59,131 nucleotides of DNA from JBJXHB01 sp046160725. Lineage in GTDB: Bacteria > Pseudomonadota > Gammaproteobacteria > Burkholderiales > Burkholderiaceae_C. The DNA is taken from assembly GCA_046160725.1 (NCBI GenBank), contig JBJXHB010000319.1:1-59131 (forward strand). The letters are read 5' to 3'. Made by a program: the position numbers and the translations under genes. Numbering within the stretch: position 1 is the stretch's first letter; every line of letters starts with the position of its first letter. Under the pieces are notes generated by a model that did no database searches, was not told the DNA's origin, and was given only the letters and a program-made list of their open reading frames with translations. Below, piece after piece: positions 50,761 to 59,131 of this stretch.

Positions 50761-52635
50761 ATGTCTTCTTCCTTCACGCCTTGCCGTGCGCGGCTGCGGC
50801 CTTGCTATGCCTTTTCATTCCTAGCGATCGCCATCGGCAGCATGGCCGCGCCCTTCTCAGCCGTGGCGCAGACGCCGGCGACCACCACCGCGGACAGCGT
50901 CGTCGTCACCGGCACCCGCACACCTCAGCGCGTCGACCGCGCGCTGGCCGAGGTCACGGTGATCGAGCGCGCACAGATCGAGGCCGCCGCCGGCCGCACC
51001 CTGTCCGAGCTGCTGGGCGCCGAGCCCGGCGTGCAGTTCTGGAGCAACGGCGGCCTGGGCAAGAGCGCGTCGGTGTCGCTGCGTGGCCTGGAGGCACGGC
51101 ACACGCTGCTGCTGGTCGACGGCGTGCGCCTGGGCTCGGCCACGCTGGGCACACCGAGCTGGGACAACGTACCCCTGGACGCCATCGAGCGCATCGAGAT
51201 CGTCCGCGGGCCGTTGTCGGGCCTGTATGGCTCCGACGCTGTGGCCGGCGTGGTCCAGATCTTCACGCGCCGCGGCCAGGCCGGTTTCAGGCCCGACGCC
51301 AGCGCCACGCTGGGCAGCCGCGGCTACGGCGAGTTGGCCACCGGCGCGCGCTTCGGCAGTGGTGTGGTCGATGGTCATCTGCGCCTGCAACACCGGCGCA
51401 CCAGCGGCTTCTCGGCCACCAACGCGCGCGAGCCCTTCGGCAGCTTCAACCCGGACGACGATGGCTTCCGGCAGACCAGCATCAGCGGCCGGCTCGGCCT
51501 GCGCGTCGGCACCTGGCGCGCCGAGCTGGCCCTGCTGCGGGCCGAAGGCCTGAACCACTACGACGACGGCCCGGGCGCGGACGCCCGTGCCGAGCTGCGC
51601 AACGATGTGGTCTCGGCCCAACTCGCCGGGCCACTGGCCGCGGGCTGGCGCACCGCCCTGCGGCTGGCGCGCTCCACCGACGAGCTCGACACCCTGGCCA
51701 GCCCCTCGGTCTTCGCGAGCCTGGGCACCATCGGCACCACCCAGCGGCAGTTGAGCTGGGAGCACCAGGTCGACACCGCGCTGGGCCAGGCGCTGCTGCT
51801 GGCCGAGCGCATCGAGCAGGCGGTCGAGCGACCGGGCGACCCTTTCGCCGTCAGCGACCGCACCATCAACGGCATCGGGCTGGGCCTGAACGGCGAGGCC
51901 GGCGCGCATGGCTGGCAGGCCAGCCTGCGCCGGGACCGCAACTCGCAGTTCGGCAACCAGACCACGGGCTCGCTGGCCTATGGCTTGCAGCTGGCGCCGG
52001 GGCTGCGTGGCACGGCGTCCTTTGGCACCAGCTTCAACGCGCCCAGCTTCAACCAGCTGTACTTCCCGAACTTCGGCAATCCGCTGCTGCAGCCCGAAAA
52101 GGGCCGCCACCGCGAGATCGGCCTGCGCTGGTCGACCGGTGTGCACGAGGTCCGCGCGGCCGCCTTCTCCAGCTTCATTCGCGGCTACATCACGCCCGGC
52201 GCCAACCCGACCAATGTCGATGCCGACGTGACTGGTCTGACGCTGTCGGTGCGCACCGAGTGGCAGGGCTGGCGCCTGCACGGCAGTGGCGAGCTGCTGG
52301 AGCCGCGCAACCGCAACCCGAACAACGTCAACTTCGGCCGCCAGCTGCCGCGCCGCGCGACAGAAACCCTGCGCCTGGGTGCCGAGCGCCGCATGGGCGC
52401 CTGGACCTATGCGGTGTCGATGCTGCACAGCGGCCCGCGCTTCGAGAATGCCAGCAACACCATCGAGCTGCCCGGCTACACGGTGTGGGACCTGCGCGCC
52501 GATTGGGCGCTGGCCCCCGACTGGACCCTGGGTCTGAAGCTGCACAACCTGGCTGGCCGGCGTTACGAGACGACCCTGGGCTACAACCAGCCCGGGCGCG
52601 AGGCCTATCTGACGCTGCGTTGGGCGCCGCGCTGA
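50761..52635 (+). CDS. btuB: Vitamin B12 TonB-dependent receptor BtuB
   Basis: A 624-residue outer-membrane receptor for cobalamins. The signal ends near FSAVAQTPA. The TonB box region ADSVVVTGTR follows, then the plug (LLGAEPGVQFWSNGGLGKSA, RHTLLLVDGVRLGSATLG, RIEIVRGPLSGLYGSDAVAG). The barrel ends with GYNQPGREAYLTLRWAPR, close to the BtuB closing strand. The riboswitch in its leader and the following BtuF, C and D genes identify the ligand. ATG 50761 gives a normal signal; upstream in-frame codons lie in the riboswitch. Confidence 0.92.
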   Translation: MSSSFTPCRARLRPCYAFSFLAIAIGSMAAPFSAVAQTPATTTADSVVVTGTRTPQRVDRALAEVTVIERAQIEAAAGRTLSELLGAEPGVQFWSNGGLGKSASVSLRGLEARHTLLLVDGVRLGSATLGTPSWDNVPLDAIERIEIVRGPLSGLYGSDAVAGVVQIFTRRGQAGFRPDASATLGSRGYGELATGARFGSGVVDGHLRLQHRRTSGFSATNAREPFGSFNPDDDGFRQTSISGRLGLRVGTWRAELALLRAEGLNHYDDGPGADARAELRNDVVSAQLAGPLAAGWRTALRLARSTDELDTLASPSVFASLGTIGTTQRQLSWEHQVDTALGQALLLAERIEQAVERPGDPFAVSDRTINGIGLGLNGEAGAHGWQASLRRDRNSQFGNQTTGSLAYGLQLAPGLRGTASFGTSFNAPSFNQLYFPNFGNPLLQPEKGRHREIGLRWSTGVHEVRAAAFSSFIRGYITPGANPTNVDADVTGLTLSVRTEWQGWRLHGSGELLEPRNRNPNNVNFGRQLPRRATETLRLGAERRMGAWTYAVSMLHSGPRFENASNTIELPGYTVWDLRADWALAPDWTLGLKLHNLAGRRYETTLGYNQPGREAYLTLRWAPR

Positions 52636-52639
52636 GGTG

Positions 52640-53575
52640 ATGGCGGTGCGGGCGGCCATGGCGACGGGGTCTCGGATGAGTTGGTGGGCACTAGGCGGCC
52701 TGCGCCGGCTGCGGCTGGCCTGTGGCATGGCCTGCCTGCTGGCGCTGGGCAGCGCCTGGTCCCAAGCGATCGTCGTGCGCGACGACCGCGGCACCGAGCA
52801 CCGCCTGGCCGCGCCGCCGCAACGCATCGTGTCGATGGTGCCGTCGGTCACCGAGGCCGCCTGGGTGCTGGGCATCGGCAAGCGCCTGGTCGGCGTGGAC
52901 CGCTATTCCAACTGGCCGGCCGAGATCGCTGGGCTGCCGCGCCTGGGCGGCCTGGACGACGCGCAGGTCGAGGCCATCGCGCGGCTCAAGCCCGACCTGG
53001 TGCTGGCCTCGATCTCGGCACGCTCGCTCGACAAGCTGGAGGCGCTCGGCTTCACCGTCGTGCGTCTTCGGTCCGACAGCCATGCCGACGTGCAGCGCAC
53101 GCTGGGCCTGGTGGCGCGGCTGCTCGGCACGCCGCAGGCCGGCGAGCAGGTGTGGGCGCGGCTGCAGGCCGAGCTCGCTGCCGCCGCGGCCCGCGTGCCG
53201 GCCGCGCTGCAAGGCCGCCGGGTGTACTTCGAGATCGGCGGCGGGCCGTATGCCGCGGGCACCACATCCTTCATCGGCGAGACCCTGGCGACGCTGGGCC
53301 TGGCCAATGTCGTGCCGCCGGCACTGGGGCCCTTCCCCAAGCTCAACCCGGAGTTCGTGGTGCGCGCGCGGCCGGAGCTGATCATGGGCGGCCAGCGCGA
53401 CCAGTCCGCACTGCTGGCGCGGCCCGGCTGGCAGGCCATTCCGGCGGTGCGGGACCGGCGGCTGTGCGGCTTCGACGATGCCCAGTACGAGATGCTGGTC
53501 CGCCCGGGCCCGCGCCTGGGCGAGGCGGCCGCGGTGCTGGCCGATTGCCTGGTGCGCATCGACCTGCCACGATGA
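52640..53575 (+). CDS. btuF: Periplasmic vitamin B12-binding protein BtuF
   Basis: A periplasmic binding protein of 311 residues (299 if ATG 52676 is the start). PQRIVSMVPSVTEAAWVLGI, KRLVGVDRYSNWPAEIAGLP and LKPDLVLASISARSLDKLEA are typical of the BtuF/FecB fold. The signal peptide core is ACGMACLLALGSAWSQA. ATG 52640 is next to the btuB stop and is used here, but 52676 would give a more standard signal. It delivers B12 to BtuCD. Its stop overlaps the btuC ATG. Confidence 0.88.
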   Translation: MAVRAAMATGSRMSWWALGGLRRLRLACGMACLLALGSAWSQAIVVRDDRGTEHRLAAPPQRIVSMVPSVTEAAWVLGIGKRLVGVDRYSNWPAEIAGLPRLGGLDDAQVEAIARLKPDLVLASISARSLDKLEALGFTVVRLRSDSHADVQRTLGLVARLLGTPQAGEQVWARLQAELAAAAARVPAALQGRRVYFEIGGGPYAAGTTSFIGETLATLGLANVVPPALGPFPKLNPEFVVRARPELIMGGQRDQSALLARPGWQAIPAVRDRRLCGFDDAQYEMLVRPGPRLGEAAAVLADCLVRIDLPR

Positions 53576-54630
53576 CCGTCATGGGCGCAGCACAGCCCTC
53601 CCCCACCGCAACCGCCACGCCAGATGTGCGGCGGCGCCGACGCCTGGCCATCGGGCTGCTGGCGGCACTGTTGCTGGGCCTGGCGGCCGGCCTGGCCACG
53701 GGCTCGGACGGCTTCTCGCCACGTGAGCTGTGGGCCGACCTGCAAGGGCCTGATGCCGGCCTGTTGATCGGCCATATCCGGGCCCCGCGCACGCTGGGCG
53801 CGGTGCTGGTCGGTGCGTTGCTGGGGCTGTCGGGCGCGCTGGCGCAGGGCCTGTTCCGCAACCCCCTGGCCGACCCCTACCTGCTGGGCTGCGCCGCCGG
53901 CGCCGGCCTGGGCGTGGTGCTGGTGCTGGCGGCAGCGGCGCTTGGCGGTGCGGCCATCAGCCTGGCCACGGCGGCCTGGATCGAGCGGGTCGGGCTGGTC
54001 GCTGCGGCCTTTGTCGGCGCGCTGGCCGGCGTCGCGCTCACCCTGATGCTGGCGCGCGGCGCCGCGCACACCCTGCGGCTGCTGCTGGCCGGCGTGGTGG
54101 TGGGCGTGATGCTGGGCGCCGTCAGCGATCTGATCACGGTGGCCTCGCCCGCCGCGCTGCGCGGCAAGCAAGCCTTCATGCTGGGCAGTACCAGCTTTCT
54201 GGGCTGGGGCGCGCTGGCCACGATGGGTGCCGGCCTGGCGCTGCTGCTGACGCTGGTGCGGCGCTACGCCCGGGCGCTGGATGCGTTGACGCTGGGCGAG
54301 GACAGCGCGGTCAGCCTGGGCCTGGACCTGGGCCGCACACGGCTGGCGCTGGTGCTGATGCTGAGCCTGGGCACCGGACTGGCCGTGGCCCAGGCCGGGC
54401 TGGTGGCCTTTGTCGGCCTGGTGGCGCCGCACCTGGTGCGCCGCGCCGCACCCGGGCCACACGGCTGGCTGCTGGCGGCCAGCGCGGCCATGGGCGCTGC
54501 GCTGCTGCTGGGCGCTGACGTGATCGCGCGCGCCCTCATTGCACCCGAGGAGCTGCCGGTGGGCGTGGTCACCGCGGTGCTGGGCGGCCTGTACCTGGTC
54601 TGGCTGCTGAAGCAGCGCACGGCGCCATGA
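53572..54630 (+). CDS. btuC: B12 ABC transporter permease BtuC
   Basis: A 352-residue FecCD-family inner-membrane permease with about ten helices. Family motifs are LIGHIRAPRTLGAVLVGALL, GLFRNPLADPYLLGCAAGAG, and the coupling segment LVAFVGLVAPHLVRRAAPGP. It would form the membrane core of the B12 importer with BtuD. The operon position between btuF and btuD, and the riboswitch, set the substrate; iron-siderophore permeases look alike but are not expected here. It overlaps both neighbours through ATGA junctions. Confidence 0.92.
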   Translation: MTVMGAAQPSPTATATPDVRRRRRLAIGLLAALLLGLAAGLATGSDGFSPRELWADLQGPDAGLLIGHIRAPRTLGAVLVGALLGLSGALAQGLFRNPLADPYLLGCAAGAGLGVVLVLAAAALGGAAISLATAAWIERVGLVAAAFVGALAGVALTLMLARGAAHTLRLLLAGVVVGVMLGAVSDLITVASPAALRGKQAFMLGSTSFLGWGALATMGAGLALLLTLVRRYARALDALTLGEDSAVSLGLDLGRTRLALVLMLSLGTGLAVAQAGLVAFVGLVAPHLVRRAAPGPHGWLLAASAAMGAALLLGADVIARALIAPEELPVGVVTAVLGGLYLVWLLKQRTAP

Positions 54631-55412
54631 CCGCCCGCCTGCAGGCCGATGCGCTGCACGTGCGTTTGGGATCGCAGCCGGTGCTGCAGGGCGTGAGCCT
54701 GTCCATCTCGGCCGGCTGGACGGCGCTGGTGGGCCCCAACGGCGCCGGCAAGTCGACGCTGCTTCGGGCACTGGCGGGCCTGCTGCAGCCGGCCGCCGGA
54801 CAGGTGCGCCTGGACGGCCGGCCGCTGCACGACATGCCCGCCGCCGAGCGCGCGCGGCATCTGGCCTGGCTGGCCCAGCAGGGCGAGGTCACCGGCGAGC
54901 TGACCGTGCGCGAGACGGTCGAGCTGGGTCGCATCGCGCGGCTGGGGCTGCTGGGCACGCCGGGGCCCGCCGACGGCCAGGCGGTCGACCTGGCGATGGC
55001 GCTGACCGAGTGCGTGCCCTGGCAGCACCGGCGGCTGCACGAGCTGTCCGGCGGCGAGCGCCAGCGCGTGCTGCTGGCCCGTGTGCTGGCCACCGAGGCG
55101 CCGCTGCTGCTGCTGGACGAACCCACCACCCATCTGGACGCGCCGCACCAGGTCGCATTGGCCCGGCTGTTCCGCCGCTTGGCGCACGACCGCGCGGCAC
55201 CGCGCGCGGTGCTGACGGTGCTGCACGACCTGCCCATCGCGCTGCAGGCCGACCGGTTGCTGGTGCTGGACGCCGGCCGCCTGCAGGCCGATGGCCCGCC
55301 CACCGACGCCGGCGTTCAGGCGACGCTGATCCGCACCTTTGGCGGTGCGATCCGCATTGACACCGGCGCCGATGGTCGGCCGCGGGTGGCGTTGGCGCTG
55401 GACGAGACCTGA
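54627..55412 (+). CDS. btuD: B12 ABC transporter ATPase BtuD
   Basis: A 261-residue ABC ATPase powering BtuCDF. Walker A GPNGAGKS is at residues 36-43, the signature LSGGERQRV near 140, and Walker B LLLLDEPTTHLD near 158-169, with a conserved His in VLHDL. ATG 54627 overlaps the btuC stop. The last gene of btuBFCD; 43 bases separate it from a hydroxylase gene on the same strand, without a clear terminator, so read-through is possible. Confidence 0.93.
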   Translation: MTARLQADALHVRLGSQPVLQGVSLSISAGWTALVGPNGAGKSTLLRALAGLLQPAAGQVRLDGRPLHDMPAAERARHLAWLAQQGEVTGELTVRETVELGRIARLGLLGTPGPADGQAVDLAMALTECVPWQHRRLHELSGGERQRVLLARVLATEAPLLLLDEPTTHLDAPHQVALARLFRRLAHDRAAPRAVLTVLHDLPIALQADRLLVLDAGRLQADGPPTDAGVQATLIRTFGGAIRIDTGADGRPRVALALDET

Positions 55413-55455
55413 TCGGCCCTGGGTGTGGAAGACTCGCGCTGGCAGCTGAGACACC

Positions 55456-57366
55456 ATGCGATACCACCTGAACGGCTTCCATCCCGGCGACCCGGACATC
55501 CAGCCGGCCGCGCCCGGCCACCGCCGTCCCGGCGACCCCTTGCCCGAGACGGTGGATGTGCTGATCGCCGGGTCGGGGCCGGCCGGGCTGTGCCTGGCCG
55601 CCCAGCTGGCACGGATACCCCAGATCCGCACCATGCTGGTCGAGCCCAAGCTCGCACCAATGGAAAAGGGCCAGGCCGACGGCATCAGCGTGCGGACGAT
55701 GGAGATGTTCCAGGCCTTCGGCTTTGCCGAGAAGGTCATGCGCGAGTCGGTCTGGATCAACGAGACCACGTTCTGGGCGCCTGCTGCCGACCGGACACTC
55801 ATACGGGCCGCGCGGGTGCAGGACGTGCCCGACGGCTTGTCGGAGATGCCCCATGTGCTGATCAACCAGGCGCGGGTGCACGACCTGTTCCTGGATGTCA
55901 TGCGCCATGCGCCGACGCGCCTGCGGCCGGACTACGGCCTGAAGGTTGCCGACCTGTCCATCGACACCGGCGCCAGCGACCACCCCGTCACGGTCACGCT
56001 GGCCCACACCGAGCCCGGCCGCGAGGGCGAGACCAGCACGGTGCGGGCCCGCTATGTGATCGGCTGCGACGGCGCCCGCTCGGCCGTGCGTGGCGCCATC
56101 GGCGGCGCCCTGCATGGCGACGCGGCGCACCAGGCCTGGGGCGTGATCGACCTGCTGGCCGTGACCGACTTTCCGGACTGGCGCATGAAGTCCTTCGTGC
56201 GCTCGCCGGACGACGGCATCCTGATGGTGCTTCCCCGCGAGGGTGGGCACCTGGTGCGCCTGTATGTCGAGCTGGACAACCTGGGCGAACACGAGCGTGT
56301 GGCCGACCGGGGCCTGGGTGCGGACGCCATCGTCGCCAAGGCGCAGCGCATCCTGAGCCCCTTCAAGCTCGACGTGAAGGAGGTCGTGTGGTGGTCCATC
56401 TACGAAATCGGGCACCGGCTGACCGACAAGTTCGACGACGTGCCCGCAGCCGAGCTGGAGAACCGTGCGCCGCGCGTGATGCTGGCCGGCGACGCCTGCC
56501 ACACCCACAGCCCCAAGGCCGGACAGGGCATGAACGTGTCGATGGGCGACACCTTCAACCTGGGATGGAAGCTCATCGCCGTGCTGACCGGGCGCGCCGA
56601 CCCGGCGCTGCTGCACAGCTACTCCGGCGAGCGGCGCGCCGCAGCACAGGGCCTGGTGGCCTTCGACCACAAGTGGGCCCGCGTGGTTGGCGCCAGCGCC
56701 GCCGAGGACAGCCTGCCGGGGCTGCCGCGCGTGGCGCGCGAGTTCGTCAACAACCTGCCCTTCACCTGCGGGCTGACCATCCAGTACGAGCCCAGTGCCC
56801 TCACCGGCCTGCCGACCCACCAGGCGCTGGCAACGGGCTGGCCCGTCGGCAAGCGCTTTCACTCGGCCCCGGTCATCCGCCTGGCCGACGCCCGGCCCAT
56901 GCAGCTGGGCCACTGCATCGAGGCCGATGCGCGGTTCCGCCTGTTCATCTTCGCGCCGGCCGGCGACGACGGCCGGCCCGGCTCTGCCGTCGCGGCGCTG
57001 TGCGACTGGCTGGAGCACGACCCGGACTCACCCCTGCGCCGCCACACGGCGCCAGGCGAGGACATCGACGCCGTCATCGACACCCGCGCGGTGTTCCAGC
57101 AGGGTTTCCGCACGCTGGAGCATGCCGCCATGCCCACGTTGCTGCGCCCCCGGGTCGGCCAGTACCGGCTGCACGACTACGAGAAGGTCTTCTGTGCCGA
57201 CCGACAGCGCGACGACGACATCTTTGAGCTGCGCGGTGTTGACCGCGCCGCCGGCTGCGTGGTCATCGTGCGCCCGGACCAGCATGTCGCCGATGTCTGC
57301 ACGCTCACGGCCAGGCAGCGTCTGACGGCCTACTTCGGCAGCTTCCTGCGGGCGCGGGGCAGCTGA
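55456..57366 (+). CDS. mobA: 3-hydroxybenzoate 4-monooxygenase-like flavoprotein (MobA type)
   Basis: A 636-residue FAD monooxygenase matching in length and layout the Comamonas testosteroni enzyme MobA, which turns 3-hydroxybenzoate into protocatechuate. The opening MRYHLNGFHPGDP, FAD motif GSGPAG (39-44), GQADGISVRTMEMFQAFGFA, GCDGARSAVRGAIGG, and GDACHTHSPKAGQGMNVSMG (about 345-364) agree. The C-terminal thioredoxin-like domain ends with VVIVRPDQHVADV. A phenol-type substrate is the alternative. No transport or ring-cleavage genes are nearby. The start has no strong ribosome-binding site, but the N-terminus is family-typical. Confidence 0.82.
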   Translation: MRYHLNGFHPGDPDIQPAAPGHRRPGDPLPETVDVLIAGSGPAGLCLAAQLARIPQIRTMLVEPKLAPMEKGQADGISVRTMEMFQAFGFAEKVMRESVWINETTFWAPAADRTLIRAARVQDVPDGLSEMPHVLINQARVHDLFLDVMRHAPTRLRPDYGLKVADLSIDTGASDHPVTVTLAHTEPGREGETSTVRARYVIGCDGARSAVRGAIGGALHGDAAHQAWGVIDLLAVTDFPDWRMKSFVRSPDDGILMVLPREGGHLVRLYVELDNLGEHERVADRGLGADAIVAKAQRILSPFKLDVKEVVWWSIYEIGHRLTDKFDDVPAAELENRAPRVMLAGDACHTHSPKAGQGMNVSMGDTFNLGWKLIAVLTGRADPALLHSYSGERRAAAQGLVAFDHKWARVVGASAAEDSLPGLPRVAREFVNNLPFTCGLTIQYEPSALTGLPTHQALATGWPVGKRFHSAPVIRLADARPMQLGHCIEADARFRLFIFAPAGDDGRPGSAVAALCDWLEHDPDSPLRRHTAPGEDIDAVIDTRAVFQQGFRTLEHAAMPTLLRPRVGQYRLHDYEKVFCADRQRDDDIFELRGVDRAAGCVVIVRPDQHVADVCTLTARQRLTAYFGSFLRARGS

Positions 57367-57530
57367 TGCCGGGCGGGCAGGACGGGGACCGGCCGATCGG
57401 GTAACGAAGACTGGCCCATGCGATTGCTCGGTAGCTGGACCTGTTCGTGCTGCCGGTTTGGGTGGACATTCCATGCTGCGCACTGACGCCGTTTGATCAC
57501 CGCCTGACCGCCAACCCACCGGAACCCGCG

Positions 57531-58151
57531 ATGTACATCCCACCTCACTTTGCCCTGGCCCAGCCCGAGCAGCTGCAACGCATCATCCATGCGCACCCGT
57601 TGGGCGTGCTGGTCACGTCGGGGCCAGGCGGCCTGGACGCGGACCATGTTCCCTTCGAGTTCGACCCGGCCAGCGGGCAGCTGGGCAAGCTCACCGCTCA
57701 CGTCGCACGCGCCAACACGCTGTGGCAACGCTGCCCCACCGGAACGGACGTGATGGTCATCTTCCGTGGCGCCGAGTCCTACATCTCGCCCAACTGGTAC
57801 CCCAGCAAGCACGAGGCGCACCGGCAGGTGCCGACCTGGAACTACGAGGTCGTGCATGCCCATGGCCGCATCACCATACGGGACGACGAACGCTTTGTGC
57901 GTGGGCTGGTGGCCCGCCTGACCAAGCGCCATGAGGCCGCCGAGCCCAAGCCGTGGAAGATGGGCGACTCAGCGCCCGCCTACATCGACGAGATGCTGAC
58001 CAAGATCGTGGGCATCGAGGTCGAGCTCACATCACTTGTCGGCAAGTCCAAGCTCAGCCAGAACAAGGAAGCGCGCGACCGGCTGAACGCCGCCGACAAG
58101 CTGGACGAGAGGGGTCAGGTCGAACTGGCGCAGGCCATGCGAAACGCGTAA
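57531..58151 (+). CDS. PaiB-like FMN-binding negative regulator
   Basis: A 206-residue protein of the PaiB family, a flavin-reductase-like split barrel annotated as a negative transcriptional regulator in Bacillus. Typical segments are MYIPPHFALAQPEQLQRIIH at the N-terminus, GLDADHVPFEF, SYISPNWYPSKHEAHRQVPT, and the tail SLVGKSKLSQNKEARDR. ATG 57531 matches the family start. It lies alone after a 164-bp gap in which no gene was seen. DNA-binding is not obvious, so an FMN-linked function unrelated to regulation is also possible. Confidence 0.88.
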   Translation: MYIPPHFALAQPEQLQRIIHAHPLGVLVTSGPGGLDADHVPFEFDPASGQLGKLTAHVARANTLWQRCPTGTDVMVIFRGAESYISPNWYPSKHEAHRQVPTWNYEVVHAHGRITIRDDERFVRGLVARLTKRHEAAEPKPWKMGDSAPAYIDEMLTKIVGIEVELTSLVGKSKLSQNKEARDRLNAADKLDERGQVELAQAMRNA

Positions 58152-58238
58152 GCCCATTTGAGGGCATCGGCCCAACCGAGCCCGCCGACAGGAATGTGGA
58201 AGCACCACTCGACGATCAGCGCACAGCGCTCCCGCGCT

Positions 58239-59131
58239 TCATCGCCCAATGCGCTTTGCCTGTGCCGCCAGGAAGCGGCGATCGCCGTCATTTGAGGCCA
58301 GGGCGATGGCGTTGGCATAGGCGCGCTGCGCCGCCGCCGTGTCGCCCGCCTGGGCCAGCACGGATGCATATGCCGCATGAAACGGCTGAAAGTCGGCCAG
58401 CGCGTCGCACTGGCCATCCAGGGTGGCCAGTGCTGCACCCAGGTGGCCCGTCTCTGCCAGCGCCACGGCGTGGTTGACCTGCACCACCGGCGTGGGCTCC
58501 ATGGTCAGCAGCACGGTGTACAGCTGCAGGATCTGTGGCCAGTCCGGACCCGGCTCGGCCATCTGGCAGGCGCTGATGGCCGCCTTGATCTGAAACGGCC
58601 CTGCCCGCTTGCGCCGCAGCGCGGTTTCCAGCAGCTGTCGGCCTTCGGCCCACTTGGCATGGTCCCAGAGGCTTCGGTCCTGCAGGGCCGGCGGCATGGT
58701 CGCACCGCCCGGTCCCACACGGGCCCCGCGCCGCGCATCGGTCAGCAGCATCAACGCCAGCGCGCCCTCGATCTCCGGTTGATCGGGCCGCAGCACCCGC
58801 AACAGGCGCATCAGGTACAGCGCCTCGCCGCATAGGTCACGCGTCGCTTCGGCCTGGATATTGCCGTAGCCGGTGGTGAAGATCAGGTAGACCGTGGTCA
58901 GCACGGCCTGCAGCCGGTCGTCCCATTGGTCGGGCTCCGGCACGGCATAGGCAATGCCCGCGCCGGCGATCTTGGCTTTGGCCCGGCTCAGCCGCTGGCC
59001 CATGGCGGGCTCGTTGTCCAGGAAAAGGCGGGCGATCTCGCCGGTGGACAGGCCGCAGACGGTGCGCAGTGTCAGAGAGACGCGCGACTTGATCTCCAGC
59101 GCCGGGTGGCAGCAGGTAAAGATCAAGCGCA
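58239..59131 (-). CDS. ECF42-like sigma factor with C-terminal repeat domain (N-terminus outside window)
   Basis: The C-terminal part, at least 297 residues, of a long ECF-type sigma factor of the DUF6596 kind. Region 4 is visible at once: LIFTCCHPALEIKSRVSLTL, CGLSTGEIARLFLDNEPAMG. The DUF6596-like and TPR-like part follows: VYLIFTTGYGN, EALYLMRLLRVLRP, VVQVNHAVALAETG. ECF42-group sigma factors carry such a C-terminal extension and are often found next to YCII/DGPF genes; the YCII-like gene at 9872 is far away. Region 2 and the start lie beyond base 59131. It is convergent with the PaiB-like gene, 87 bases away. Confidence 0.88.
   Translation of the reverse strand, partial: RLIFTCCHPALEIKSRVSLTLRTVCGLSTGEIARLFLDNEPAMGQRLSRAKAKIAGAGIAYAVPEPDQWDDRLQAVLTTVYLIFTTGYGNIQAEATRDLCGEALYLMRLLRVLRPDQPEIEGALALMLLTDARRGARVGPGGATMPPALQDRSLWDHAKWAEGRQLLETALRRKRAGPFQIKAAISACQMAEPGPDWPQILQLYTVLLTMEPTPVVQVNHAVALAETGHLGAALATLDGQCDALADFQPFHAAYASVLAQAGDTAAAQRAYANAIALASNDGDRRFLAAQAKRIGR

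Noticed and set aside
1..59131. tRNA, rRNA, CRISPR arrays, insertion sequences, phage or plasmid replication genes
   Set aside because: No cloverleaf, rRNA core segment, regular spacer-repeat pattern, transposase or integrase motif, or terminal inverted repeats were seen on either strand.

Overview
The window is high-GC DNA (around 70% by eye) with tightly packed, often ATGA-overlapping operons. The suggested host is a betaproteobacterium of the Burkholderiales, near Comamonadaceae or the Rubrivivax/Leptothrix group. The hints are four orphan Bug/TTT-type periplasmic binding proteins, a C-rich/G-rich intergenic repeat between two oxidoreductase genes, a MobA-like 3-hydroxybenzoate hydroxylase, a PEP-CTERM protein, and many CaiB, acyl-CoA dehydrogenase, IclR, LysR and TetR genes. 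No tRNA, rRNA, CRISPR array, insertion sequence or phage gene was recognised. The whole window reads as accessory catabolism, uptake and surface functions.

Region by region. (1) 1-8407: an IclR regulator diverges from xsc-pta-soeABC. Xsc splits sulfoacetaldehyde into sulfite and acetyl phosphate, Pta makes acetyl-CoA, and a cytoplasmic molybdenum enzyme with its FeS and membrane subunits most likely oxidises the sulfite. (2) 8458-10638: a PucR-type regulator, a YCII-like protein and a MAPEG-like membrane protein. (3) 10655-15714: an enoyl-CoA hydratase and a pair of acyl-CoA dehydrogenases diverge from a CaiB CoA-transferase and a TetR regulator. (4) 15887-28344: an IclR-headed cluster with a maleylacetate-reductase-like alcohol dehydrogenase, a MeaB-like GTPase, a Bug protein, a two-subunit B12-dependent acyl-CoA mutase of unusual sequence, an acyl-CoA ligase and a PrpD-family protein. 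It faces a CoA-transferase/CitE-like lyase pair and another Bug gene. The first and last intergenic regions share a palindromic site, suggesting one regulon.

(5) 28521-31976: a TonB-dependent receptor and a flavin monooxygenase. (6) 32034-38760: an ECF sigma factor, a membrane Ser/Thr kinase with repeats, a trimeric autotransporter and a PEP-CTERM protein, all on the minus strand. A fragment of a second copy of the flavin monooxygenase gene lies just beyond it, so this block separates two related pieces. (7) 39076-49024: a cupin, a LysR regulator, Bug and TRAP uptake genes, and the hydroxypyruvate -> tartronate semialdehyde -> glycerate -> 2-phosphoglycerate enzymes. The TRAP large permease carries an in-frame amber stop. 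(8) 49138-55412: an esterase, then a cobalamin riboswitch and btuBFCD for B12 uptake. (9) 55456-59131: a MobA-like hydroxylase, a PaiB-like protein and the C-terminal part of a sigma factor cut by the window end.

The most interesting unknown is region 4. It is a complete-looking coenzyme-B12 carbon-skeleton rearrangement pathway whose substrate cannot be read from the sequence, with B12 uptake encoded in the same window.
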